64,000 bases of DNA from Vicugna pacos (lineage: Eukaryota > Chordata > Mammalia > Artiodactyla > Camelidae): assembly GCF_048564905.1 (NCBI RefSeq), contig NC_133023.1, positions 70,652,453-70,716,452 on the forward strand, given 5' to 3'. A program made the position numbers and the translations under genes. Below the pieces are notes generated by a model. It was not told where the DNA came from. It did not search any database and saw only the letters and a list, made by a program, of their open reading frames with translations. Positions 11,716 to 22,965 of the stretch are shown one piece after another. Within the stretch, counting starts at the first letter, position 1. Every line of letters starts with the position of its first letter.

Positions 11716-14689
11716 ATCTTTTTCTAAGCATACAACATTAGCCTTAAAAAACTAACCAAAAATATTGTGAGAGAATTTATTAATAAATTATTATATGTTC
11801 TTCCATGTATTCTGTCTTTTTTACCCAAGAATATGTTTGGGTTTTGATTATACGTGGCCTCAAAATAGTTTCACCTATGTAAAGGGTTTGTTCTTTGAGA
11901 CTTCTTTTTGGTCAAGACACCAACCCTACTTATTAATATTTTTAGGTTTAGTGGCATCACGTTTCTTTCTTAGCATCAGTAGTACATTCTACATTTATGA
12001 CTCCTAAATCCTTATTTTAGATTATATAATTGTGAATTATTTCTTTCTAATGTATCACATTTAAATTTAAATTATTTATTATTTAAATTATTTGAATTAA
12101 GAATAAAGCTGGGAATGTTGTGTGTCCATTCTTGAAAGTGCCCATCTTCAAAATGAAAATGTTTTGTGATAGGTCTTCAAAGTTTACTGATAATCGTATA
12201 TGGTTTCATATTGAAAATACGTAATGATGCACTAGCTTTGGTTCCTTTTGATGTTATTCAATTAACTATGGGAAATGAAGTTTAAAGAAAAGAATTAGAA
12301 ATTCATGCATTTTTAGTTTAAAACCCTATATCAAATTCTTCTTTTAACTTAGCCTTTAAGAATAACCTATATTCTTGAAGAAAAGAAAAAAAAAAACAAC
12401 TCTTCTAGCAGGAAAAAAACTCTATTCTTAGATCTTATTAAATCAAGTAGTATTCCTTATTTAAAATATGACTATGTTTCTCTCTCTTGACACTTGAAAT
12501 CCTGGTATAATATGTCAAATTACAGGGAAGAGATTAGAACAGTTGATTGTTGAGTTGTTGAAAACATACATTGTGGTTTGGGTATTTAACTTAATTACAG
12601 AATTTTTCCTTCAGTTTTTACAAACAAAACTATGTGTAGAACTTGAATTTGATTCTATTAAAAAATAGATAGTAGAGTCACTTTTGGAATTTTTTTCAGT
12701 GAGTTAACTGCACAAAATGAGTGAACACTGGTTACTCTTCTGCATGATCCAGTACAAATAGAATAGGAAAAGTATTGCTACTTAGGGATCAGGGGATCAA
12801 GAGACCTGCCTAGAAAATTGTAATCATCCCTTCTTACACATCTGTATGTCATCATGTTTCATCTGAGCACAATGAGCATTAGTGGACAAGATAAGGCTGG
12901 CATACATTTTAAATAAATGCTCCAGATGGTCATTGTTTAGATTCTCTTAGGCCTAATTTCAGTCAGATTCTTAACAATACTAATCTTATATTTCACAGAA
13001 TTTGTGTATCAATTCCCTAACCTGGCTAGTGGAAACATGATCATTTTATATTTGAAGAAACTTAGCTAAGTAAAGGGCGAGATTAATACTTACGAATTCA
13101 AGTGAATACAGAATCAAATTCATGCTGTGTGAAAGATTTATATTTCCTTCCTTATTATGTGCAAAGTAGATCTTAGGCAATATTTTATCCCTAAGTGATA
13201 TGTGTTCCTTTTGCAAATACCAAAAATATAATATTCATATTTTGAGTATCCAAAGAGCCATTACCTTGAATCTGTGTCTTCTAATCATGAAGTGCAGATG
13301 ATTTCTGAGGCAGCCAGCACTGGGTTTATTCAGAAAACCTTTTAGCATGTCTTGTGCAGTCAGTTAATCTGTCAGACTGATAAAATAAGTCCTTCATACT
13401 CCTCCTTCTCTTCCTGTGCATAGAAACTTTTATTTAATTCAGTTTGAAATAGCTTGCTTCTACTTTTCATTTCCTCTTCACGTTTGTGGCACTGTCTTTT
13501 AGGCTTTGTTCTTTGCTGACATAAAATATTTATCAACATATCATCTAAGAAGATTGGTTCTCTGCAGTAGGTACCCAATGTTTCACCACGTGGAAATGTC
13601 TCTTCTTGTTTATTCGTAAAATCTATAGGCAGATTTCCATATGTCAGGTTTACCCACTGACACTTGAAATAGAAAATTAATAATTCTATGGATAACAGTT
13701 ATGCTTGGATATTGCCATTAAACACTAGATTTTAAAATAATTTAGATCTAAACTAAAAAAAAAATGACCATACTGCTTTTGATATCAAACAAACATGAAT
13801 TTGAATTTTATTTCAGTCTTTTAACTGTCCTAATGGAAATACAGGTCTTCTAATACATTTCCTTTTCATTTTTTTTTCTTCAATATAATGCTCCAATTTG
13901 TGGAAACAATAGAACGAGCCTGAGGCTATCTTTTTAGAAATGACCTATTGTTTCAAGTTTAACTCCTTTCCTCTTGGATGTTAAAATACAGCACAAGAAT
14001 AGCTGGTTAGTTCCAAGAATGAAAATTTCTGCCAAAGCTTGTGTTTTTATACTCTGTCACAAAAGTCCCAATAAAATATATATTGGAGAGAAAGAATACA
14101 AAAAAAAAAGTCTCCAAATATTTAAAATCACCAACATGGTACTATGATTAAACTGGTATTAATTCACTGTGATTGCAGGAATCACAACTCCAGTAGGTGC
14201 TAACATAGCATATGAGAAGATGAAGACATACTCATAAAGAGAATCATCAAGTCAGATTACACTTCTAATACTGTATTTTTCTCTCAGTCTTTATATCTAC
14301 TTAAATATGTGATATGTAAATATTAAGAGAAAAATTATAAAATAACCAATTTCTTTGTAATTTTCTAAGTAGTCCACCCAGGTACATCGCTCTAAATTGA
14401 GGCATTGGGAGAAAAAAATACTATCAGTAAGTAATGTTCACTGTCTTTCTCCATATCTTTATTTTTGCAGAGAATTTTAAAGTGAAATTTATAGGACATT
14501 TGCTTTGGAGACCTGTACACTTACTGAGAGTGAAAGAATGTCACTGAAATCAGTTCATATTACTTGTGGATTTTTTTAAATTATGCTTCTATGTACAAAT
14601 ATGTCTCAACATCTGCCCAAAATAGAATTAAAGCAGGTATTTTTGAAATGGTAATTATATGACCTATTTATTTTTCTGGTTACCTACCA
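11716..14689. other. unique AT-rich sequence
   Basis: About 3 kb without recognised genes or interspersed repeats. Short AT runs such as the TTTAAATTTAAATTATT cluster near 12060-12105 are low complexity only. Confidence 0.45.
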
Positions 14690-14805
14690 CATATACTATA
14701 TATACTATATATATATAGTATATTACACATACTGTGTGTAATTGGAAATACACGATATATTTATAATATAAATATATATGTGCATATACTACATTATAAA
14801 TATAA
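14690..14805. repeat. AT-rich low-complexity, hairpin-forming tract
   Basis: Dense TATA alternation with local self-complementarity: ACTATATATAC and GTATATTA arms around 14695-14725, then further TATAAATATATATG repeats. No promoter context supports any of the TATA-like words. Confidence 0.75.
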
Positions 14806-16440
14806 ACTTCTCTCCAAACTACACCTTAAGTGGTGTGCAGAGCCTAATATTTTTAGCAATGCATATATTCATGCACAAGGACAAAATGCTCTGTGGAATT
14901 CAAAAAACTGATTTCCAATAATAAAATAATAACTTCAAGTGTTTTAGTAAAAGCCATTTCCTGATACCATATCCACTTAAGCTATACAAAGATTTTAATT
15001 GCCTACTGTTTTCTTTATACTGCAGCAGACTTTTAAATTTGTTATAGAGCAAACAGGTTGGTGGAAATGTGAAGGAAAGATTTCAAAAGTTTTTTAATAC
15101 AGAAAGTAAGTTCTTTTTAGAAGGAAGTTATTTTTCTATGTGCACAACTCATATATGTTGTTGACAAGCCAGCCAAAGCTTCTAAAATTGGATAAACTGA
15201 TTAAAAGAAAATCATATTAACTTTCACAAGGAAGAGATGAAAAAACTTAAATTCTTTGGTAGGGTACAAATTGTACACTATTACCTTGTATTTTGTCTGC
15301 ATTAAGGCAGGCAAAGGAACATGCTTGAAAAATCAATTTCTCTGTGGACCCACAGACCAGATACACCATCAAGTCCTATTTTGAAATGGTCTTAATTTAG
15401 AATTCAGTCACTCACGAACAGATTGAGTATTAAAAGGTGTGAAATGTTTGAGAGCTACAATTGTTTCAAACATTTTGGATAGCTTAGAGGCAGATTTCAG
15501 AAATATTGATTTCTTAGTATTTTCTTGGCCAAACAGAAAGAATAATGGATCCAGCCCTCAAGCTTTTGTTTTTGGAATCTCTCAAGATCATTTAAATTAG
15601 TATTATTTTCAGAATTGCTTCAGATACCTCTCAAAGTAGCATAACTAGGACCTTGATAGGAACTTTCAGTGAACTGTGAAACCATTTATATTCCCACTGT
15701 TGCTTTCATGAAAAGTTCAGAGTCCTTCATGTTTCAGTTTTCTTGAGATTTTTTTTGTTTGGGGGTTTTTTTTGGAAGGGGAAAGGGAGTCAGCACAATC
15801 CTTAAAAGAAACATTTTCTCCCTTAAATACCAAAACTAAACCAAGAGGATTTGAAATTAACGTTTGTCCTGTTTAAAACAGTTTTACAATGTGATTAAGT
15901 GAAACCAAATCATTTGGAGAAAAACAGATGACAAAATAATGTGTTTGAATGAGTCTTTTTCTCTAAGGTATGCAATCCTGTGTATCTCAGAATTTTTCTT
16001 CTCAATTGTTGCTGTCAAAAGGAATTACCGTGATTGGCTAGATTCACTCAATATGCTTCTGAACCATTTGAAAAACATTTAGGTCAGATTTTTCAGATGG
16101 GACTTTTTGACTTAAATCTTTAAGGGAAAGGAGGAATTGCATTCCAAAACCAAGCTGAATTACAAATTACTATTTTAATAGGCATTATCCTCTTAATTGG
16201 GGGATTTGCCAAATCATGATTTTCTTTCTTAAAGTACAGTCTTCTCTTCTGTTCTTGTCAACTGGTGTGTACCTGAAAAGGTAAATTACATTTAGTACTC
16301 ACCTAAGTTGGAATTTCCCCAAAATATATTCTTAAAGCACTGAGTTTTTGATACCCTTCACAATAAATGTTTGTCTTGGGCAAGTAGGTTTAGACATAAA
16401 TATTATTTCTGTCTCTTGGAGATGATCAATAAACCATCAA
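14806..16440. other. repeat-free block, possible conserved noncoding DNA
   Basis: About 1.6 kb without any recognised repeat, of higher sequence complexity than its surroundings. Around 16140-16200 there are several homeodomain-type TAAT/ATTA words. No convincing open frame. Function is not shown by the sequence alone. Confidence 0.35.
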
Positions 16441-16444
16441 TAAA

Positions 16445-16960
16445 GTAGTTCATAGAGTATGAGTTCTTTGGTAGAGAAAGTGTGAATTCTAAGTCTGCTT
16501 CTTCCTCTAATTAGTTGTGTGGATCTTACATAAGTAATTTCATTTCCTTTTATTTTAAAATTTAGTTTATTTTTTAATTGAGATATAATTGACATATAAC
16601 GATGTATAAGATTAAGGTGTACAGCATGTTGATTTGATACGTAATATATTGCAATATGACTACCACTGTAGCTTTAGCTAACACCTCAATCACCACATAG
16701 AATTATCATTTCTTTTTGATGTGAGAACATTTTTGACCTAGTCTCTTAGCAATTTTGAAGTATGCAATATAGTATTTTTGACTATAACCAGTATGCTGTG
16801 CCTTAGATCTCCAGAACTTATTTATCTTCTAGTCGTAAGTTTGTACTTTTAAACTAATTTCATTACTTCTGACCTCATTTCCTCATATGTATACTAAGAA
16901 TGTTTAATCAGATGACCTTCTAAGGGCTCTGGTCCTTGGTCTGTGAACTTATTTTATTCT
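16445..16960 (+). mobile_element. MIR SINE split by an L1 insertion
   Basis: The left half (16445-16544) reads AGAGTATGAGTTCTTTGGT, AATTCTAAGTCTGCTTC and TTAGTTGTGTGGATCTTACA. The right half (16855-16960) continues with TCTGACCTCATTTCCTCATA. Together they follow MIR order and are separated exactly by the L1 at 16545-16854. Confidence 0.7.
16545..16854 (-). mobile_element. L1 3' UTR fragment (L1MA-like)
   Basis: The plus strand reads TTGAGATATAATTGACATA, GTGTACAGCATGTTGATTTG and CTCTTAGCAATTTTGAAGTA, the reverse complement of a primate/mammal-wide L1M 3' UTR. The repeat TAATTTCATT flanks it at 16535-16544 and 16855-16864, a likely target duplication inside the MIR. 5'-truncated; no coding part present. 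Confidence 0.85.
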
Positions 16961-17055
16961 AGATACAGTTTAAGTTGTACCTCTGTATTCTTTGAAGTGT
17001 TTAAGCACTGTCAGCATGAAAAAAAAAATGACATTTGAAAGTACTATCTGTTATA

Positions 17056-17315
17056 GTGGTCCCAAAGATATCCCCTAAATAAAAGGGCAGAAAACCAATA
17101 GATTAATGGATTAGAAAGATTTTGTAATGAATAGGGCAAATGAGTTAATTTCAGGAATTTTAAAATTCACACAACTCTAGGCTGTGGTCCCAAAGATATC
17201 CTCTAAATAAAAAGACAGAAAATATAGCCAATAGTTTACGGATTAGAAAGCTTTTGTAATGAACAGGGAAAATGTGTTAACTTGAGAAATTTAAAAATAT
17301 GTACTACTCTAGGCT
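17056..17315. repeat. two-copy tandem duplication, unit about 130 bp
   Basis: Copy 1 (17056-17183, 128 bp) and copy 2 (17184-17315, 132 bp) both start GTGGTCCCAAAGATATCC and end CTCTAGGCT. Both contain GGATTAGAAAG followed by TTTTGTAATGAA. They differ by scattered substitutions and a 4-bp indel, so the duplication is not recent. The unit itself was not matched to any known repeat family. Confidence 0.93.
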
Positions 17316-17525
17316 AAAAAGGAAAAGAAGCCATTTGGTGTGGCACAGCATGAATTTGGGCAACCAAAATCTCTTAATGAAGAAAATGGTAACTGCATAT
17401 TTAGTGAAAATGCTTCCTTTTAATTTCTAGGTTTCATTACCTCTACAATAAAGCCAACATTAGGACTTTAGTTGTTGTCAATTTTGAAATAAATATTTCT
17501 TTGATCCAGTAGTGAACTAACTCAG

Positions 17526-17575
17526 AAACTCAAGACCCAAAGGGATATGGAAACTTAGGACCCAAAGAGATATGG
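17526..17575. repeat. 25-bp tandem duplication
   Basis: Two adjacent 25-bp units, both containing GACCCAAAG followed by GATATGG, with 22 of 25 positions identical by eye. Confidence 0.9.
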
Positions 17576-19021
17576 ATGGAAATTTTAATATACAGAGATG
17601 AGAAATTTATTCTATATTTGCAACATTGTCTTCATTGTAAATAAGATACTCATTATCTTAATCACCTCATAGCTTTTGTATTTGTAGCCTTAACCTTTCA
17701 CACAATTTGAACAGAAAATTTGATTTGAGCTTCACTATTTTTGTGGTTCAGACTCTATGCAATTTACATAAGTACAATAATGCCACAGCTTATTAGTTTT
17801 GCAATCAACAGGAGAGATGCACAGGGGTGATTTGAATTATATATCAAGGAGAATTGGATCTTTTTGGCACATCTTGTAGAATGCTTTAAAATTAGCATTA
17901 TTCAAAGGAAACTAGGTATTAGCCTATTAATTGGGCATTACAATCTTCAAATACATTTTTTTTTCATGCTGATTCTGCTATATCTGTGACCTTCAGTACA
18001 AACTCCTGTGTGGCTTGGCATAAGAAAATAAATGAGGAACCTGTTCTCAAAAGTTGGTTCATAATAGCTTAGAATATGTGTTAGGTTTTAGGTGAATTGA
18101 ATCTTGATTTATCAGATTTTTCTCTATATTAAGAAGCATAATAAACACTTATAATATACTGAGTTAAGGAGGAGACATGTGATGTATTAAATAAGTCAAT
18201 ATTTAAATATTGATTTAATACTTACAGAAAACATTATCCTTCAATTGATTCCAGTGGCAGAGATATCTGATTATCTCCAAATGAATGTCTTTAAAAATGT
18301 TTTCAAATCTCATTTACCCCCCAAATGATGACTTTTTAAAATTTCATCAAAATAGATTTATTATGTGACTTAAAAATTATACATGATAAAACAAGTGCAA
18401 TTATTACTTCTTTACTGAAGTAAGTGGCAATTATAAATTGATGCATTGTACTTGATCAACAAATATTAAGCCAACACTATCAATTTTGTGATGAGCCCTG
18501 TTGATCTTTAAGCTATTCAGGCATTATTTATTTACCAGTAATTTTTTCACATTCAGCCAGATGTTTCTAGTGCCTGTTGAGTATTTAAACACTTGTGTTA
18601 GGATTCTGTAGAAAATATTAAAATACATTTGTATAGAGTAATACAACGTGTTTTGGTATTGTTCTCGTGATAAAGTTTTGTACTTTTTATATGACTTAAG
18701 TAGAAACTGCATTTTTTACTATAAAATGTAAACTTTAATTGAAAGTTAGTAGTGCAAGAATCTCAGTTTTTCATATTGTTTTACTTTCCTAATTAAAATG
18801 TTTATTTGAGTCATAAATTTAGAATGGAATATAAAAGCTCAAGTAGTTTTCAAAGCAAGCACTTATATAAACTTAAATTTTTATGTTATTATTGCATTTG
18901 TGTAAGTAAAAATAATGATATCTAAACTATTCATTGTGTTTAAATTTATTAATTAATACATTTAATTGCAGAATATTTAATAACCTAACAATAATTTTCT
19001 TGATAAGTGCAAATTTAACTT
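17576..19021. other. unique AT-rich sequence
   Basis: No gene or dispersed repeat recognised. It contains the palindrome listed at 18184-18221. Confidence 0.45.
18184..18221. repeat. AT-rich inverted repeat (hairpin)
   Basis: The centre TCAATATTTAAATATTGA (18196-18213) is a perfect 18-nt palindrome. The outer arms GTATTAAA and TTTAATAC are also complementary, with a 4-nt TAAG bulge on the left arm. Could extrude as a cruciform or simply be a chance AT structure. Confidence 0.85.
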
Positions 19022-19095
19022 GTTAGCTATTGTATATATTATTGTATATATTAATTGTATATATTATATATATTATATATAATTGTATATATTAA
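19022..19095. repeat. AT-rich low-complexity repeat
   Basis: Repeated TTGTATATATTA units interspersed with TATATTATATA. Confidence 0.85.
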
Positions 19096-22000
19096 TAAAA
19101 TTTCATTTTCAGTTACACATAGTCATTCAGAAAATAACTTTGGTTGGATTAATAAGTAAAGCAATTTATTTCAATCATAGTGATCCACATCTCAAAGGGT
19201 AAGGACTATGCTTATCTTGATGTTGCAAAATTCTTGAATAATGTGGAGGCTTCAAAAATATCAATGATAAAACTTTAAACATTAAGAAGCAATTAAAATT
19301 TAGGGATGTATTTGGAGATGGACTTTATATTATGCAAAAAAACCTTCCTAATTATAATGATTATACCTATTAACTTCTGTGTTAGCATAGAAGTACTTAT
19401 ATTGCTTTAGAGGGGAAAAATTATTCCCTTTTTGATCATTTTTCATGTGATGAATTCCAGTGTCTCCTCAGAATTGGTCTTGAAAATTAATTCAGAATCT
19501 GCTTATTGTCCTGAATTTTAAGGAAAATTGATCAATATTTGACTTTACTGGTTTATAAACCATTTTCATTTCTCAGCTTGGGAACTAAATGTCTCCTGGG
19601 ATAGGTTTTTAAAATGTGTTTTTCTTTTTCACTGTTGTCATGTCACTTGTTTTGCTTCTTTTATTTGTACCTCCTTACCCTTAGAAATAAGTCTAGACCC
19701 ATCACATTTATTTTTTTTCTGACCTTTTCAGTTACCAAGTTAGATAGGATTTTAATAACTAAGGCCTAGACCACGCTGAAATTACAGTCTTAAAAATGAA
19801 AGCAAGCACTTTATTACTTCTCTGCCTAAAGCAGCCTTTCTTTTTCACTCCAGTATATTGAGAACTCTACATTTAAGTACTACAGGAATTGAGTATTAAT
19901 TCTAACAATAAATTAAAATATTTCGTGAATCTGTGTGTGTATGTTGTGTGTGTGTGAGAAAGACACTTATCATTGAAATAGAATCATTATTTGAATGGTA
20001 GGGGGTTGAGGAATTTAATTTAGAAGATCAATCCTACCTCAACTGTCTTTTGAAAACACTGTTTTTTTTTTTCCTTTTATGCTTCAGCTTGTATTACCAT
20101 TAAATTATATTGGTTATAGATGAAACATCTTATGATGAAAAATAAATGTGCCATGTATCTGTCAATGACACTTAAAATGTTGTGCAATGCTCTCTCATTA
20201 ATCCATATCATTGCATAGAAACTTACTTTCACCTCCATTTTTCTGTCTGTCTCTGACCTATTCCTTCTCTCTAAGCATTTCATGTGCTTTGGTTTTATAA
20301 TATTCTGATTTTGTTCTAAATTGATTTTTAAACAAGTTCAAAATGTTTATCTTTAAAGTTTTTATCCTTATGTGCATGTTACTAAATATATCATAAAATC
20401 ATGTATATTGTTGGCTTTACAATTTTACAAATATCCAAACGTTTGTAAATATATAATTATTTTGTTTAAAAATTGACTTTGCTATTTGTCTTAGGTCAAG
20501 CTTGATCTCATAGTGTTCTGAAGGAAGTCACTTAATAATGCAATGCCAGAATTTATTTATCTGGATAAATAACTATAATGATCTTGAATCCTCCATTTCT
20601 AATTGTGAGAAATAAATGAAATTATGGTTGTGAAAATAGCTGTATTATAGGAAAAAAAAGTCTTAACCAAGATAAGAATATTTCTATTGGGCCATCCTCA
20701 TGTTAGTGTTTGTTAATGTTTGGTTTTTCCCACTACTTTTTCCACATCAGATTTGGAGGAAAAGCAACCTATTAAGTCAAAAACAATGTTTTTCCTTATA
20801 CTACATTTCCTGTAGGAAGTTCCATGAGAAGAAGTGAAATTTTAATAGAGAACTGTACTTTGTTATCATAGGTAATGAAGCTAGAATATCTACTGAGTTC
20901 TTGGAAAATGTTGAGTTCAACAATATATTGCCTTCAGGGGAAGGATCAATCATTACTTCACAAGAGGCCAGCATATAGAACAGGCATAGTCTGATTTTAT
21001 AAAAACATGCTACTGGAGAAAGATTTTTATGGGCTACCAGTATTCTAGCTTATCTATCTCAGCTATCACATTCTCTACAAAATGAAGCTGAAAATATATT
21101 GCAATATGTTAACAATTTACATTTATTGAATGAAATTAATATAATGTGTTGGGCATAAGGGAAAATGTTTATTATATTTAACTTTGTTAAACTCTCTTTT
21201 TAGCTTTCATTCCTGGACTAAAGAAAGGTACAGTAGAAATCAACACAAACCATAGCCATGGTGCATGTTTCATTTGAAAATGAATTTGTGTTTGGTTTAA
21301 GAAGTTTTGGCCTTTTCATTTCTCATAAAACACTGCAATTTCAACTGTTTGCTTCAAACACATTTTTAGTATATTTAAAATGAACTGATATCTAGGAAAA
21401 GCATTTAGTCAGTTAGATATCTTATATAACTGGAGGCTTTTTCCAAGTTATATGTAATCAATCTTTAGGTAGCAAAGTTAACATGACCTTACAGTCATTT
21501 TTTGACTTATGGTAGTTACTTTCAAATTACCTGTGAATTGAATTATTCATTTTTCTCCTCTGACAGTGTAAGCATATTCAGGATATTGTCTGAGGAGGCA
21601 CATAAAGATATAATGCTACTTTTGTATGTTTTTTATCCAAAATTGATCTGTAAACTGTATATGCTACATTCATGCCTAAGAAAATATTCAAGTTTATATT
21701 CTTTGTGAACTTGTAAATAATATGCATTTTCTTTGCCAAAGTAAAATACATAGATTACATGTGAATCTATACTAAGATACAATCCATAGAAAACAAATTT
21801 CTATACATATGGAGTTTAAGCAATCAGTTAAAATGTATAAAATTTTTTTGTGCTGATAAATTTTTTAAATGCTGCAGGTTGTTTTGAAATTTCCAAATAT
21901 ATGTTTACTCTCTATGTATATGCACCTATTTCTTTATTGTCTGCTTCATACTTTGGGATGGATCTATCATATTTTTCCATTGCTTTTAAGACAACAATTC

Positions 22001-22547
22001 ATTTCACTCCATACACTTCATTTTAAAATGTAATTTATAGTCCCCTGATATTGTGACTAAGTATAAAGAGCACTCAAAGAATAAATCTTTCTGAAATCAG
22101 TCATAAAAATCTAAATTGTTACATTGAGAGCCTCCCCTTTAATCTTTAATTTTGACATATCATGAATACTAACAGCATGCTTTATTATTTTTTGGTATTT
22201 TAAATGTTGCTTTGGCCTTTTATATTGCATTGGAGTAGTTCTCTTGTGATTTTATATAATTAGTTCTACCAGCCATGATAAATTTTTTACTATCATCTAA
22301 CGAGTGAAATTTCAAGCTAAATATTTCATTTCCATGAAAGTCTTGAGTATTCAATGTTTACATGGGTTATTCAGGTGAAAGTGGCTGCACTGCATGTGCT
22401 TTTCATTTTTTCTCTCCCCTTCTTACTAGTTTTTAAGTGTCCACTGATAGGTATTGTTCAGTAACTACAGTTGTGTAACAGTCATGGAGATGTTTTTGTA
22501 GTTGTGATGCAAAGTCAAGGAGTTTTGATCATAACTATTCAGGGCTA
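19096..22547. other. long unique AT-rich block
   Basis: About 3.4 kb with only a short (TG)n run at 19931-19956. No recognised interspersed repeat, no credible exon and no RNA gene. The small open frames (for example 20077-20283 minus and 21502-21708 plus) lack domains or supporting context. Confidence 0.45.
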
Positions 22548-22740
22548 TAATGGAAAGAGCATTTGAATGTGATTCAGGACATCTGGAATTCTAATGACAG
22601 TTCTACACCTGACTAAATGTGTACTTTTGGCCAAGTCATTTAAACTCGAAGTCTTCATTTTCTTCTTTTCCTTATTTAAAAATTTGTAGTAATTGTAGTT
22701 ATGCCTACACCTCACAGAGAAGTCATGCTGCTGAAACATG
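22548..22740 (+). mobile_element. MIR SINE
   Basis: The phrases TAATGGAAAGAGCATTTGAA, GACATCTGGAATTCTAATGA, CAGTTCTACACCTGACTAAA and GGCCAAGTCATTTAAACTC follow the MIR consensus in sense order. Diverged but continuous. Confidence 0.8.
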
Positions 22741-22839
22741 ACAATATAAGAAAAAGAATGAGAATAATAATAACAAACAAATAAAAAAACAGAAACAGTA
22801 TTTGAGCGTGTAACTTTGTTCTATACACTGTTTCTAATA

Positions 22840-22965
22840 CTCTAAAAATGTTTTAATTTTAATACTTAGAACACTTCTATGTGTAAGTTTTATTATTTTA
22901 TCCATTTTTTGCAGAAGTAGAAACTGAGGGAAAGAAAGATTAAATAAGATAGAAATTCATTTGAT
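22840..22965 (-). mobile_element. MIR SINE fragment
   Basis: TTTTATCCATTTTTTGCAG and GTAGAAACTGAGGGAAAGAA on the plus strand correspond to the reverse complement of the MIR core. Confidence 0.65.
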
